From Thiotrichaceae bacterium (GTDB lineage: Bacteria; Pseudomonadota; Gammaproteobacteria; Beggiatoales; Beggiatoaceae): a stretch of 51,116 bases of DNA. The position numbers and the translations under genes were made by a program. The notes under the pieces were generated by a model. The model had not been told where the DNA came from, searched no databases, and worked only from the letters and a program-made list of their open reading frames with translations. The DNA lies in the NCBI GenBank assembly GCA_026991885.1, contig JALXAQ010000170.1:1-51116 (forward strand). Reading direction: 5' to 3'. Of this stretch, positions 42,630 through 51,116 are shown one piece after another. Each line of letters starts with the position of its first letter. Position 1 is the stretch's first letter.

Positions 42630-43025
42630 AGAAGGAAAATTGCAATTTCAATTTCCGTCTGATTGGCAGGTATGCAAATACGATGGTACAAATCATTTTT
42701 ATTATAATCAGGTTCGCAGATGTGAAGGTACTAAAGCCGTTGATATTCTAGCATGGTCAGGTCAAGAATTATTTATGATAGAAGCTAAGGATTTTAGAGG
42801 CGACCGGATTAATTTTACCGTCAACTTCTCTCTGAAAAACGTCAATCGGTAAAAATTGTCTTGTTATTAGAAGAAGATCGACCACCAGAAAGGGCTAAAA
42901 GCTTTAAATATAGGCGAAGTCAATTACAAAAAGTCCTCAATTCGCACTTAAAATTTTTAAGTGTTCATTGTCATGTTCATGATTGTAGTGATTTGCCAAA
43001 ACATTTTCAATGGAGCGTAAAATGA
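42616..43025 (+). pseudogene. PD-(D/E)XK nuclease-like protein, broken
   Basis: The first frame encodes MIIIEEGKLQFQFPSDWQ and then VDILAWSGQELFMIEAKDF, with Asp43, Glu56 and Lys58 forming a PD-(D/E)XK active site. After about codon 67 (near 42812-42818) the frame is lost; a second frame continues RQLLSEKRQSVKIVLLLEED and LPKHFQWSVK to TGA 43025. The join appears to lack a helical stretch, so a deletion with frameshift is likely. Its start overlaps the ATPase by 14 bases and its stop overlaps the DUF499 start (ATGA), which shows it was part of one operon. Confidence 0.75.
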
Positions 43026-43262
43026 CGCTAAAACCTTAGCGCGACATTATAACCCCCAGCGGCGACGTACTAGACGGCAAATCTAAAGACGCTGAATTTG
43101 CCGCAAAATTAGGACAAGTGGCGGCTGGTAAAGCAACTGAAGAATACCAAAAACCGAAAAGATTTTTTGAAAATACCTTCATTACCGAAGGTATGCGCCT
43201 ATTACTCTCACTAACGTCATTGAGCGGCTTACAGGTAAAGGTGGCGATCCCTACTGTTTAAA
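43022..43262 (+). pseudogene. DUF499 protein, N-terminal fragment with nonsense and frameshift
   Basis: From ATG 43022: MTLKP, a TAG where the family has Trp, then RDIITPSGDVLDGKSKDAEF, AAKLGQVAAG, EEYQKPKRFFENTFITEGMR. After LLLS the frame shifts and TNVIERLTGKGGDP follows. This is the N-terminus of DUF499 proteins, large AAA-type ATPases of about 1000 residues found in anti-phage islands. Sequence stops before the Walker A region at an A-rich stretch and half palindrome (43263-43282). Clearly a dead remnant. Confidence 0.8.
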
Positions 43263-43373
43263 ATTTAAAAAAAAATAGGATTTTTAAACAGGTATGCAAA
43301 AAATTTGGCAAAGCTATTCTTAAATACGTCAAAAGCGTATAGAATAACACCCGTCAATCCCAAGGAATCCCGC

Positions 43374-43599
43374 ATGAAATTTAAAACCACAAGCATTTTC
43401 GATAAAAGAATTACTAAGTTACTCTCTGAAGATGAATATGCAAAAATGCGTCAAGCTTTAGCTGATAATCCCAATTTGGGTGTGGCCCGAATTTGAAGAA
43501 GACGAAATCTACTTGCTATTTGCCTTTTTAAAAAACGAGCAAGAGAACTTGACCGGTAAACAAAAATCTGAACTTAAAAAAAAAATTCATAGAAAGTGA
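43374..43599 (+). pseudogene. RelE/HigB-like toxin, internally deleted
   Basis: ATG 43374 behind AAGGAA begins MKFKTTSIFDKRITKLLSED and runs to DNPNLG. It then jumps, out of frame, to WPEFEEDEIYLLFAFLKNEQ and ENLTGKQKSELKKKIHRK, ending at TGA 43599. The middle of the toxin (about 25-30 codons, usually GGLRKLRW and the catalytic strands) is gone. The two halves are typical of the HigB2-type RelE family whose genes precede an XRE antitoxin, as here. Confidence 0.8.
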
Positions 43600-43607
43600 G
43601 TACCAAA

Positions 43608-43961
43608 ATGACTAAAACAATGAATGATGAAACTTTTGCCGAATTGATGCAAAGTGTTAAAGAAGGTGCAAAAATTTTGCACGGAGAATTACCGCCGGCC
43701 AGTCAATTTGTACACATTGGCACAGATGTCAAGGTCATTCGTGACAAAATCGGCCTGTCCCAACAAGAGTTTGCCAATTTACTGTGTATTAGTAAACGTA
43801 CCCTAGAAGCCGCAATGCGCTTGTTTCTTGAAGATTATTATGAGCAAACCCATTCTGATGATGTTGGCGCATTACTTGGGGATATTCAACTTTTAGAAGA
43901 TGGTATGACAGCCGATCCTGCGGTGTGGGATGACTGGTTGGCGTGTGTGGATAAAGTATAA
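43608..43961 (+). CDS. HigA-like antitoxin N-terminus fused to an unrelated C-terminus
   Basis: From ATG 43608 (GTG 43596 possible) about 117 residues. Residues 1-70 are HigA-like: MNDETFAELMQSVKEGAKIL and a helix-turn-helix VIRDKIGLSQQEFANLLCIS KRTLE. The usual end of such antitoxins is replaced, in frame, by AMRLFLEDYYEQTHSDDVG and LLEDGMTADPAVWDDWL, which resembles a separate small-protein family of unknown role. The joint lies near 43810. Either a deletion fusion or a recombination chimera; still an open frame, so it may be expressed. Confidence 0.65.
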   Translation: MTKTMNDETFAELMQSVKEGAKILHGELPPASQFVHIGTDVKVIRDKIGLSQQEFANLLCISKRTLEAAMRLFLEDYYEQTHSDDVGALLGDIQLLEDGMTADPAVWDDWLACVDKV

Positions 43962-43970
43962 AGTATAAAA

Positions 43971-43993
43971 GGAGTCCAAGATTTATCTTGGAC
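43971..43993 (+). repeat. REP-like palindrome, common form
   Basis: GGAGTCCAAGATTTATC then TTGGAC, between the chimeric antitoxin and the narI terminator hairpin. Confidence 0.8.
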
Positions 43994-44013
43994 CAGTCTA
44001 AAAAGCCACAAAA

Positions 44014-44046
44014 AAAAATCCTATTTCTTAAAGAAATAGGATTTTT
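44014..44046. terminator. AAAATCCTATTTCTT palindrome, end of the nar operon
   Basis: Fourth copy: A-run, ATCCTATTTCTT, two-base loop, AAGAAATAGGAT, T-run. It lies 18 bases after the narI stop on the minus strand and after the antitoxin on the plus strand, so it can stop both transcripts. Confidence 0.7.
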
Positions 44047-44064
44047 CAAAAAAATTAAAAATAA

Positions 44065-44769
44065 TTATGTTCTTTTTTCTAACCTTGATGGCCCTAAAAT
44101 CGGCTTCCGTTGATTCCATCTCACCACCTGATGGGATCGCCAAACGAATTGAACAGGAATCGCTAAAAAGTGAACAAGACGGGTAAAAGGTATTAACAAT
44201 ACCATGAAAAACGCATTCAGGATGTGTACATGCACCATCATCGGTAAATCCTTGATCCAAACCACATCAGGACTGAATTTGAGGAGTGACCACAAATAAG
44301 GAACGGCATAATCTACATACCAAGAAGAACCCCAACGGTAGAACAGCGCTATCCACAGACCCGTTGCTACTTGAACTAAAAGAACAATGAGTAAGGCAAT
44401 ATCCATTGGTGAAGTCACCTTTCTAATACGACCTCTGCCTATTCGTCTGACAATAAGCATGAGCAATCCCATTAATGTCAACAACCCCAAACTGAAACCG
44501 GTTATTTCCATAATATACAATCGCATTGGGACCATATTCCACCAAAAAATAGTTTCAGGGATCAAAAAGCCAACAAAATGCATGGTTAGCACCGCTAAAA
44601 TACCATAGTGCCAAGCCACAGAACCCCAAAAAAGTTGTCTAGTTTCTAAAAATTGAGAAGATAGAGTAGAATAAGAAAATGGATCCTTTATATATCGCCA
44701 AACGCTTACCACTATGGCGATGAAAATACACACATAAGGAAAAATAGCAAACCATAATAGATCATACAT
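44065..44769 (-). CDS. narI: Respiratory nitrate reductase gamma subunit (cytochrome b)
   Basis: A 234-residue inner-membrane protein with five transmembrane helices that oxidises quinol and passes electrons to NarH. Candidate haem b ligands are the histidines in SVAWHYGI, LTMHFVGFL, MMVHVHIL and TRLVHFLAIP. The C-terminal QFVWRSHQVVRWN is typical of NarI. It lies 46 bases after narH, where most operons have narJ; only a palindrome is found there. Confidence 0.95.
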   Translation of the reverse strand: MYDLLWFAIFPYVCIFIAIVVSVWRYIKDPFSYSTLSSQFLETRQLFWGSVAWHYGILAVLTMHFVGFLIPETIFWWNMVPMRLYIMEITGFSLGLLTLMGLLMLIVRRIGRGRIRKVTSPMDIALLIVLLVQVATGLWIALFYRWGSSWYVDYAVPYLWSLLKFSPDVVWIKDLPMMVHVHILNAFFMVLLIPFTRLVHFLAIPVQFVWRSHQVVRWNQRKPILGPSRLEKRT

Positions 44770-44782
44770 AATTATGTTTTCT

Positions 44783-44803
44783 CCAGCTAGTGCAAGGTAC
44801 GCC
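44783..44803. repeat. GTGCAAGGTACGCCTTGCAC palindrome in the narH-narI gap
   Basis: A perfect 20-base palindrome with a TACG centre, in the only gap where narJ would be expected. A related hairpin (GGAGTG...GCACTCC with a GTAC centre) sits between narG and narH at 46347-46372. Possibly a dispersed-repeat family. Confidence 0.65.
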
Positions 44804-44815
44804 TTGCACGTTTAA

Positions 44816-46315
44816 TTACAAACCCCGTTCGATATGTCCATTGAAACCACCGAAACCGATTTCTGATCGGAAAGTGTTGGAATCATCATTCATCGCCAGT
44901 TCCGTCGCATATTCACGGTGCGATGCCGGTATCACAAAACGATCCTCAATCGTTGGCAAAGAAGTCAAACGGTGTATCTCTTCACAAGCTTCTTCGGTCA
45001 AGCCCGTCTTTTTAAGCATCGCTTCTACTTCAGCTAAATCCACATCGCCCACTTCTTTATACCGTCTGTATGAACGCACTGCTAAGAGTTTTTCCAAAGG
45101 CATACGCACCTGTTCTTCATTCCCCGCCGTGAACAGACTGGCTAAGTACTGCATGGGCAGACGCGCTCTATCCAAAGAACCAAAATAATCCTCCGCATCC
45201 ACTTTGTAAAGACCCTTATCAACATAGCCTAACACAGGCAACAAGGGGGGAATGTAGAATAGCATTGGCAGAGTCCGAAATTCTGGATGCAATGGTAAAG
45301 CCATTTTCCATTCTTTAACAAATTTATAAACAGGGGATTTCTGGGCGGCTTCAATCATTGAAAAGTGTACACCATTCTGTTCCGCTTGGGCAATGACTTC
45401 AGGATCATGTGGATCCAAAATCATTTCCCGTTGAAGCTCAACCAATTCCTCTTCTGAAGCAGAAGCGGTGGCTTCAACTTTATCTGCATCATACAACAAG
45501 ACACCTAAATAACGAATGCGACCGACACAAGAATGGAAGCATGCGGGTGCTTGCCCAGATTCGAGTCTGGGGTAGCAGAGAATACATTTTTCCGATTTTC
45601 CACTCTTCCAATTGTAAAAAGTCTTTTTGTAAGGACAACCAGAAATACAAAAACGCCACCCACGGCATGTATCTTGATCGAGCAAAACAATGCCATCTTC
45701 ACCACGCTTATAAAGGGCACCTGAAGGACAGGAAGCGACACAAGTTGGATTTAAACAATGGTTGCATATCCGTGGCAAGTAGAATATGACCATCCGTTCC
45801 ATTTCAAAAAAAGATTCCTTTTGTGCCTCAGTTAGGTTCTCCATATTGGGATCATTCTTGGCATAAATGCTTGATCCCCCCAAGTCATCATCCCAATTTG
45901 GCCCTGATTTGATGTCAATATTTTTACCCGTAAGAAGCGATACCGGGCGTGCAGTTGGTTGATCGTCACCCGCTTTGGCATCGAATAACTCACCGTAGTT
46001 GTATGTCCATGGCTCATAATAATCATCAACCGTTGGCATGTGAGGTTGATGAAATATATTGGTGAAAGTGCTCGCTTTATCCGCCACCTTTAACTTGATC
46101 GATTTTCCTTTCGGTTCCCAACCACCTTTATACTTATCTTGCTCTTCCCATTGAGTGGGATAACCTGTACCCGGCTTGGTTTCTACATTGTTCCACCACA
46201 TGTACTCTGTACCTTCGCGATCTGTCCAAATATTTTTGCAGGCAACGCTACAAGTATGACAGCCAATACATTTATCTAGGTGAAACATCATTGAGATTTG
46301 TGCTCTGACATCCAT
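44816..46315 (-). CDS. narH: Respiratory nitrate reductase beta subunit
   Basis: A 499-residue iron-sulfur protein that links NarI haems to NarG. Four cysteine groups are visible: CIGCHTCSVACKNIW, CNHCLNPTCVASCPSGA, CRGWRFCISGCPYKK and CILCYPRLESGQAPACFHSC. In the third the Trp in place of a Cys is the NarH hallmark that makes one cluster [3Fe-4S]. It starts at ATG 46315. The ligand set is complete, so the subunit looks functional. It faces the cytoplasm with NarG. Confidence 0.97.
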   Translation of the reverse strand: MDVRAQISMMFHLDKCIGCHTCSVACKNIWTDREGTEYMWWNNVETKPGTGYPTQWEEQDKYKGGWEPKGKSIKLKVADKASTFTNIFHQPHMPTVDDYYEPWTYNYGELFDAKAGDDQPTARPVSLLTGKNIDIKSGPNWDDDLGGSSIYAKNDPNMENLTEAQKESFFEMERMVIFYLPRICNHCLNPTCVASCPSGALYKRGEDGIVLLDQDTCRGWRFCISGCPYKKTFYNWKSGKSEKCILCYPRLESGQAPACFHSCVGRIRYLGVLLYDADKVEATASASEEELVELQREMILDPHDPEVIAQAEQNGVHFSMIEAAQKSPVYKFVKEWKMALPLHPEFRTLPMLFYIPPLLPVLGYVDKGLYKVDAEDYFGSLDRARLPMQYLASLFTAGNEEQVRMPLEKLLAVRSYRRYKEVGDVDLAEVEAMLKKTGLTEEACEEIHRLTSLPTIEDRFVIPASHREYATELAMNDDSNTFRSEIGFGGFNGHIERGL

Positions 46316-46346
46316 TATTTCTCACTCCGGCTGCTGAGGTAGCTCA

Positions 46347-46372
46347 GGAGTGTGCAAAGTACGCACTCCTGT
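46347..46372. repeat. Hairpin in the narG-narH gap
   Basis: CAGGAGTG.TGC.AAAGTA.CGCACTCCTG followed by TAG; on the minus strand it carries a CTACAGGAGTGCG head. A GTAG-type palindrome inside the operon gap (46316-46406), which holds nothing else recognisable. Confidence 0.65.
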
Positions 46373-46406
46373 AGGGACTACCCAATTCACCATTAAAAAC
46401 GATTAA

Positions 46407-49400
46407 TTAAAATTGAGGTTCACCTTCTAGTTTGTGAACTAGCACATAGCTATCACGATTGCCCCCAGTGGGACCCCAATAATTCCAATCATACGTAAAT
46501 TGCCCATAACCACCCATCATCAGGACAGGTTTCAGTCGAGTACGGGTGAGACTATTAACACCACCAGCGCGTTTCCCCCCCCGTAAAGGTGATTTAGGTA
46601 CGGAGATAGTACGTTCTGCTGCGTGATACCATATCCCGACACCATCAGGAATACGAGCACTCACAATGGCGCGGGTAACGACAACCCCATGATCATTGTA
46701 AATCTCTACCCAGTCATTATCGCTAACCCCAATCTTGTCTGCATCTTTGGGACTCATCCAGAAAGGTTCCATACCTCTCGACAGGGTCAACATACGGTGG
46801 TTATCATAATAGGTGGAGTGAATGTGCCACTTACCATGCGGAGTCAGATAGTTGAGCATGATGCTCTTATCATCCTTTTGCGTCTTAGCAAACTCACCGT
46901 ATAACATGGGATCCATCTTAGGTTTATAAGTGGGCAAATGCTCACCGTAAGCCAGATAACCTTCATGATCTAAGTAGAACTGTTGCCGTCCCGTCAAAGT
47001 TCGCCAAGGCACCTTACGCTCTGTATTCATACAGAAAGGAGCATAGGCGCGACCTTTATTGACGATGCCAGACCAACAGGGGCTGCTCAAAATGCGACGA
47101 GGTTGGCGTTGAATGTCTTCAAACGTCACACTCGCATCACGACTCCCTTCTCCTAAATCTTTAAGCGGTAAACCCACCTTTTTTTCGTGTTCAGAAAAGG
47201 CACGGTAAGCTGATTCTCCATTCGATTCAGGCGCAAATCGCAAGATGAGATTGATGGCATGAACCACATCATCCAAAGAGGGATAGGTTTTTCCATTCCA
47301 TTGCGTGGTCGGATGCGTTTTCAGCGTTTCATCGTACATATCATCAATATCCCAATGAACGCCATGAGCGCCGAGACCTTTCTCCCTCGCATCGGGACCA
47401 AATGAGATAAAGCGATTATACAAATTTTTGTAATCTCGGGTGACGATCTTCATATGTGGCATCGTCTTCCCTGGGATGGCTTCACATTCTCCTTTTGCCC
47501 AATCCTTAATAGAGGTTTGCGCGATTTCATCAGGATAATCATGTGCCAAGGGAGAACACACAAAATCTTTCACCGGCTCTGGCAAATGTTTTTCAGCTAA
47601 ATGGCTTATATCCTTGGCAAGTGACTTATAAATCTCCCAGTCAGTTCGCGCTTCCCAATTCGGAGCGACGGCCTCTGAGAGGGGATGAATAAAAGAATGC
47701 ATGTCAGTGGTGTTAAGATCATCCTTTTCGTACCAGTGAGCCGTCGGCAGCACAATATCTGAATAAAGGGCGGTCGTATCCATACGGAAATTGATATCCA
47801 CCACTAAATCCATTTTACCTTTAGGCGCCTCTCGCCAAACCACTTCCTTTAACATCTCCTTGCTCACTTCATCCTCGGCAACCAGATTGGTATGGGTACC
47901 CAAGTAGTGATGTAGGAAGTATTCATGGCCTTTAGCACTGGCCAAAAGAGCATTCGCACGCCAAATAAACCAGACTCTAGGCCAGTTATTAGGATGATCG
48001 GGATCTTCGATGGCGAAACGTAATTTTTTCTCCTTCAGTTGATCAACGACATACTGGACAACTTCGCCGTCTGTCTTTGCCCCAGCTTGTTCAGCATCCT
48101 TAACGATTTCGAGACTGTTTCGCTCAAATTGAGGATAGAAAGGCAACCAACCCATGCGTACCGCACGCGCATTGATATCAGCAGCATGACCCTCAGTCCA
48201 TTCATTATCTCCTTTGACAGCAGAATAGTTGGAGAATGGGCCTTCATAACGCCATTGATCACAGTGGATGTAATGCCAACTAGGTGTATTTTGCAACCGG
48301 GCAGCGCTTCCCCAATCCGCTGCACTTGAGATCGCTTTCCAGGGCGCAATGGGGGCTAATTTTTCTTGCCCCACGTAGTGAGCTAACCCCCCCCCATTTT
48401 TACCCACACAGCCACACAACATCAAAGCCGTCATCGGGCCTCGATAGACCAGATTATTGTGATACCACTGAGTAACACCCGCACCAATGATGACCGTGCA
48501 TTTGCCATCCGTTTTTTCAGCCGTGTCAGCAAATTCGCGAGCAAAATTGATGACAGTCTCCTTGTCAATGCCCGTAAATTTTTCTTGCCAAGCGGGCGTA
48601 TAAGTCTGCTCAGTCTCATCGTAACTGTTCGGATATTCTCCGCCTAAATCACGATTGACACCAAAATTGGCCATCATCAAATCAAAGGTGGTAGTGACCG
48701 CGACTTTTTTACCCTCTGCCGTTTCGATATATTTCACCGGCACACCACGCTTGATCATCGTGTTTTTGTTTGAAAAGTCTTCAATTTCAACTTGAAGGAC
48801 CTCATCACGATTATCAAGAAAGGAGAGCAGGGGCGCAATAGGCGAATCATCTTTGCCATCTTTTAATTCTAAATTCCACTCCCCTTGCTTGGATTGCCAA
48901 CGGTGTCCCACGGTGCCTTTCGGCATCTTGGGTGCCCCCGCCTTCTCATCAAACATTAAAAACTTCCACTCACCATTTTCTTCATCCTTGTAAGGCTCAA
49001 TGGTGTTGGCACGTAAGAATTGGCCGGCTTTGTACCCATCCTCACTTTGATTCAATACCACCAAAAAAGGTGAATCGGTGAATTGCTTCAGGTAAGCATT
49101 GAAAGAATCTGTTTGTTTTTTAACAAAATATTCCGTCAATATCACATGATTAACAGACATCCAAAATGCGCCATCTTGTCCGGCATGGACGGGTACCCAC
49201 CAGTCAGCGAATTTGGTCACCTGGCTAAAATCGGGTGCAAAAACAACAAATTTTGAACCATTCTGACGAGCTTCCACGATGAAATGGACATCGGGAGTCC
49301 GGGTCATACTCAAATTTGACCCCATTGAAACGATGAACTTGGCATTATACCAATCGGCACTTTCATGAACATCCGTTTGCTCTCCCCAAACTTCAGGAGA

Positions 49401-50030
49401 AGCTGGCGGCAGATCACAAAACCAGTCATAAAAGCTGAGTAGAGTGCCGCCCATCAGCCCTAACAAACGTGTTCCTGCCGCAAAACTCAATTGCGACATG
49501 GCAGGGATGGGAGAAAAACCGACAATACGGTCAGGGCCATACTGTTTAATCGTGTGAACATTGGCCGCTGAAATGAGTTCCAACACTTCTCGCCAGTTTG
49601 AGCGCCGAAAACCACCCTTACCGCGTGCCTGTTGATAACTTTGGCGTGCTTCTGGATCAGAAACGATTGAGGACCAAGCATCAACCGGATCATCATGTTT
49701 TTCACGCGCCTTCTGCCACAACTCCATCAATTTACCACGAAGGTAGGGATATTTCACCCTGATCGGGCTATAAACATACCAAGAGGCAGAGATACCTCGT
49801 TGACAACCGCGAGGCTCATAAGGGGGCAAACCACTTTCTAATTTAGGATAATCAAGATGTTGCATTTCCCATGTGATCACCCCACTCTTCACATAAATTT
49901 GCCAAGAACATCCCCCAGTACAGTTGACACCATGCGTACTGCGGACAACTTTATCGTATTGCCAACGGGAGCGATAAAATCCTTCCCATTCGCGGGTTTT
50001 TGGATTGACAATGTCTTGAATCCAGCCCAT
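46407..50030 (-). CDS. narG: Respiratory nitrate reductase alpha subunit
   Basis: A 1207-residue molybdenum bis-MGD enzyme that reduces nitrate to nitrite on the cytoplasmic side. The N-terminal FS0 cluster ligands are His33, Cys37, Cys41 and Cys76 ([19 protein letters not shown]), the NarG-type His-Cys3 set. The Mo ligand is Asp206 in [14 protein letters not shown], by constant offset from E. coli Asp222. [17 protein letters not shown] and [13 protein letters not shown] are typical. There is no twin-arginine leader at the mature N-terminus, so it is cytoplasmic. It follows narC by 5 bases. Confidence 0.98.
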   Translation of the reverse strand: MGWIQDIVNPKTREWEGFYRSRWQYDKVVRSTHGVNCTGGCSWQIYVKSGVITWEMQHLDYPKLESGLPPYEPRGCQRGISASWYVYSPIRVKYPYLRGKLMELWQKAREKHDDPVDAWSSIVSDPEARQSYQQARGKGGFRRSNWREVLELISAANVHTIKQYGPDRIVGFSPIPAMSQLSFAAGTRLLGLMGGTLLSFYDWFCDLPPASPEVWGEQTDVHESADWYNAKFIVSMGSNLSMTRTPDVHFIVEARQNGSKFVVFAPDFSQVTKFADWWVPVHAGQDGAFWMSVNHVILTEYFVKKQTDSFNAYLKQFTDSPFLVVLNQSEDGYKAGQFLRANTIEPYKDEENGEWKFLMFDEKAGAPKMPKGTVGHRWQSKQGEWNLELKDGKDDSPIAPLLSFLDNRDEVLQVEIEDFSNKNTMIKRGVPVKYIETAEGKKVAVTTTFDLMMANFGVNRDLGGEYPNSYDETEQTYTPAWQEKFTGIDKETVINFAREFADTAEKTDGKCTVIIGAGVTQWYHNNLVYRGPMTALMLCGCVGKNGGGLAHYVGQEKLAPIAPWKAISSAADWGSAARLQNTPSWHYIHCDQWRYEGPFSNYSAVKGDNEWTEGHAADINARAVRMGWLPFYPQFERNSLEIVKDAEQAGAKTDGEVVQYVVDQLKEKKLRFAIEDPDHPNNWPRVWFIWRANALLASAKGHEYFLHHYLGTHTNLVAEDEVSKEMLKEVVWREAPKGKMDLVVDINFRMDTTALYSDIVLPTAHWYEKDDLNTTDMHSFIHPLSEAVAPNWEARTDWEIYKSLAKDISHLAEKHLPEPVKDFVCSPLAHDYPDEIAQTSIKDWAKGECEAIPGKTMPHMKIVTRDYKNLYNRFISFGPDAREKGLGAHGVHWDIDDMYDETLKTHPTTQWNGKTYPSLDDVVHAINLILRFAPESNGESAYRAFSEHEKKVGLPLKDLGEGSRDASVTFEDIQRQPRRILSSPCWSGIVNKGRAYAPFCMNTERKVPWRTLTGRQQFYLDHEGYLAYGEHLPTYKPKMDPMLYGEFAKTQKDDKSIMLNYLTPHGKWHIHSTYYDNHRMLTLSRGMEPFWMSPKDADKIGVSDNDWVEIYNDHGVVVTRAIVSARIPDGVGIWYHAAERTISVPKSPLRGGKRAGGVNSLTRTRLKPVLMMGGYGQFTYDWNYWGPTGGNRDSYVLVHKLEGEPQF

Positions 50031-50035
50031 ATTAT

Positions 50036-50620
50036 TTATCTCCCAACCAAGGCTCTGTGTACCCCGGTCAATCGTTTTCTCCAGATGAAGTGTATGAGGA
50101 AATATAGAAAAAGAAATCCTCCAGTACTGATCAGACTAAATGTAAAGTCCATCGACGGTTTTTTGTCGAGGCTAACCGTTTTGGCAAAATAAGCCGTTAG
50201 GTGAGCAGCTTCGTCCATTTGAACGGGTTTTTTAGAATACATAACTTGCATTGAAGGAAATGGCGAACTGACGATGAGAGATTTTAGCCCTAGATCCGCA
50301 CCAAACTTCGAGTAAGCCATTGTCAAATCTGGACCTAATGTTCCGCCAGCTAAATAACTGAGTTCGCTTGTCGTATGACAGGCAATACAAGCCGTGCCGC
50401 CATTGGCAAAAGTTTGTTCCCCAGTAAATAAGGCTTTGCCAATATCAGGTGAGCCCTCTACAGCTTTAAATACCATTGGCTTTTTGGGCGTTTCAATGGA
50501 CTGAGCAGGTAGACAACTCAGCCCAATCATTAATGAGCTAAGGAACAAAAAAACAAGCTTCTTTTGTTTAGCTCGAAAATATAAATGACTTGTCAGATGC
50601 ATTATTGGTATTATCTCCAT
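50036..50620 (-). CDS. narC: Membrane-anchored monohaem cytochrome c (NarC type)
   Basis: About 194 residues (188 if it starts at ATG 50602). It has a signal peptide ([18 protein letters not shown]), one haem c site CIACH in [12 protein letters not shown], a likely axial Met in [11 protein letters not shown], and a C-terminal transmembrane helix ([19 protein letters not shown]). It is periplasmic and anchored. A cytochrome at the front of nar operons (narC in Thermus) is proposed to link the reductase to other donors or acceptors. First gene of narCGHI; no clear FNR site was found upstream. Confidence 0.88.
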   Translation of the reverse strand: MEIIPIMHLTSHLYFRAKQKKLVFLFLSSLMIGLSCLPAQSIETPKKPMVFKAVEGSPDIGKALFTGEQTFANGGTACIACHTTSELSYLAGGTLGPDLTMAYSKFGADLGLKSLIVSSPFPSMQVMYSKKPVQMDEAAHLTAYFAKTVSLDKKPSMDFTFSLISTGGFLFLYFLIHFIWRKRLTGVHRALVGR

Positions 50621-50737
50621 TGCTTAGGCCGAAAAATTCTGCTCTTTGCTCTTAACTTAAATTAAGACTTGATCTTTTCGGTTTATACCCTATTTTTTTG
50701 GTGATATTATTTTTAATAAAATAAATATTCACCATTC

Positions 50738-50933
50738 AACTACAGGGATTAGTTATTAGCAAGGATAAGTCAAAACCCTCACTACAGGACATTTTTTTTC
50801 TTGTCATCCCGAGGACTCTTGAATTTTAAAAACAATCAAAGAGTTAAATAAATTGTCCTGTACTGAGGTCAAAACATTAATATTGTTTGTAGGGGTTTTG
50901 ACTTATCCCTGCTAATAAAAAATCCCTGTAGTT
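50738..50933. mobile_element. MITE-like element, copy 1
   Basis: About 196 bases bounded by AACTACAGGGATT and its inverse AATCCCTGTAGTT. Inside, GCAAGGATAAGTCAAAACCC faces GGGTTTTGACTTATCCCTGC, giving terminal inverted repeats of about 45 bases; a second inner pair CAGGACA/TGTCCTG flanks a core without a reading frame. No coding sequence is seen in 50631-51116. Confidence 0.75.
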
Positions 50934-50968
50934 AAAGATATATGACATAAAAAAAATATTCACCATTC

Positions 50969-51116
50969 AACTACAGGGATTAGCAAGGATAAGTCAAAAC
51001 CCTCACTACAGGACATTTTTTTTCTTGTCATCCCGAGGGCTCTTGAATTTTAAAAACAATCAAAGAGTTAAATAAATTGTCCTGTACTGAGGTCAAAACA
51101 TTAATATTGTTTGTAG
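50969..51116. mobile_element. MITE-like element, copy 2, cut by the window end
   Basis: Starts AACTACAGGGATTAGCAAGG; identical to copy 1 apart from loss of GTTATTA near the left end and one base in the core. The preceding ATATTCACCATTC is also repeated before both copies, so the repeat unit is larger than the inverted repeats. The right end lies beyond 51116. Confidence 0.75.

Noticed and set aside
50640-50700. A TTGAT half site as an FNR box for narC
   Set aside because: Only one half (TTGAT) is present and no ATCAA partner at the right spacing, so it cannot be supported.

Overview
The window looks like a chromosomal segment of a large sulfur-oxidising gammaproteobacterium of the Beggiatoaceae type (Beggiatoa/Thioploca/Thiomargarita). 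This is inferred from moderate-to-low GC, a membrane nitrate reductase with a NarC cytochrome, an SdhABE-type succinate dehydrogenase, a TPR-CHAT protein, and very many short intergenic palindromes. No rRNA, tRNA or CRISPR array was recognised. Taxonomy cannot be proven from the window alone.

Layout. (1) 1-6918: the 3' end of a group II intron splitting yceD, then rpmF-plsX-fabH-fabD-fabG-acpP-fabF-mltG, the classic lipid-synthesis cluster. (2) 7012-12070, minus strand: three overlapping coiled-coil genes (two are tandem paralogues), hspQ, and a large TPR-CHAT lipoprotein whose CHAT catalytic residues are lost. (3) 12312-15532: yajC-secD-secF. (4) 15668-24692: FIST sensor, a TSUP anion exporter, a degenerate GGDEF protein, an AEC permease scrap, a VapBC pair, lipoproteins, a peptide-binding protein, an orphan CheR-CheB pair and a cyclic-nucleotide-binding protein. 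(5) 24759-33507: an ATP/ADP-carrier-like/HEAT protein, a PH-domain membrane protein, a response regulator-GGDEF protein, a membrane glycosyltransferase-like protein and an unusual Clp-family AAA+ protein. (6) 33600-34830: a deleted insertion sequence and an antitoxin with a broken MazF-like toxin. (7) 34835-41449: hemA-prfA, gspG, sdhA-sdhB-sdhE. (8) 41480-43961: a decayed defence island, with the scrap of one gene, an intact AAA ATPase, a broken PD-(D/E)XK nuclease and a broken DUF499 gene in one tightly packed operon, followed by a broken HigB/HigA-like pair. (9) 44065-50620, minus strand: narC-narG-narH-narI, without narJ. (10) 50738-51116: two copies of a MITE-like element.

How it fits together. 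Respiration is represented by nitrate reductase, a quinone-linked CCG-type succinate dehydrogenase and haem synthesis; envelope growth by fatty acid synthesis, MltG, SecDF-YajC and a type II pseudopilin; signalling by FIST, CheR/CheB, cNMP and GGDEF proteins. The genome appears heavily marked by small repeats: at least 13 copies of a GGAGTCCAAG-type palindrome whose stem varies with compensation, four or five copies of an AAAATCCTATTTCTT hairpin, and four arrays of the heptamer TGATAAC, each just upstream of a start codon. Pseudogenes cluster in regions 6 and 8.

The best candidates for something undescribed are the four-gene ATPase/nuclease/DUF499 operon (41480-43262), the group II intron in yceD, the catalytically dead TPR-CHAT protein, the Clp-like protein with complementary loss of functions in its two AAA rings, and the start-codon-associated heptamer arrays.
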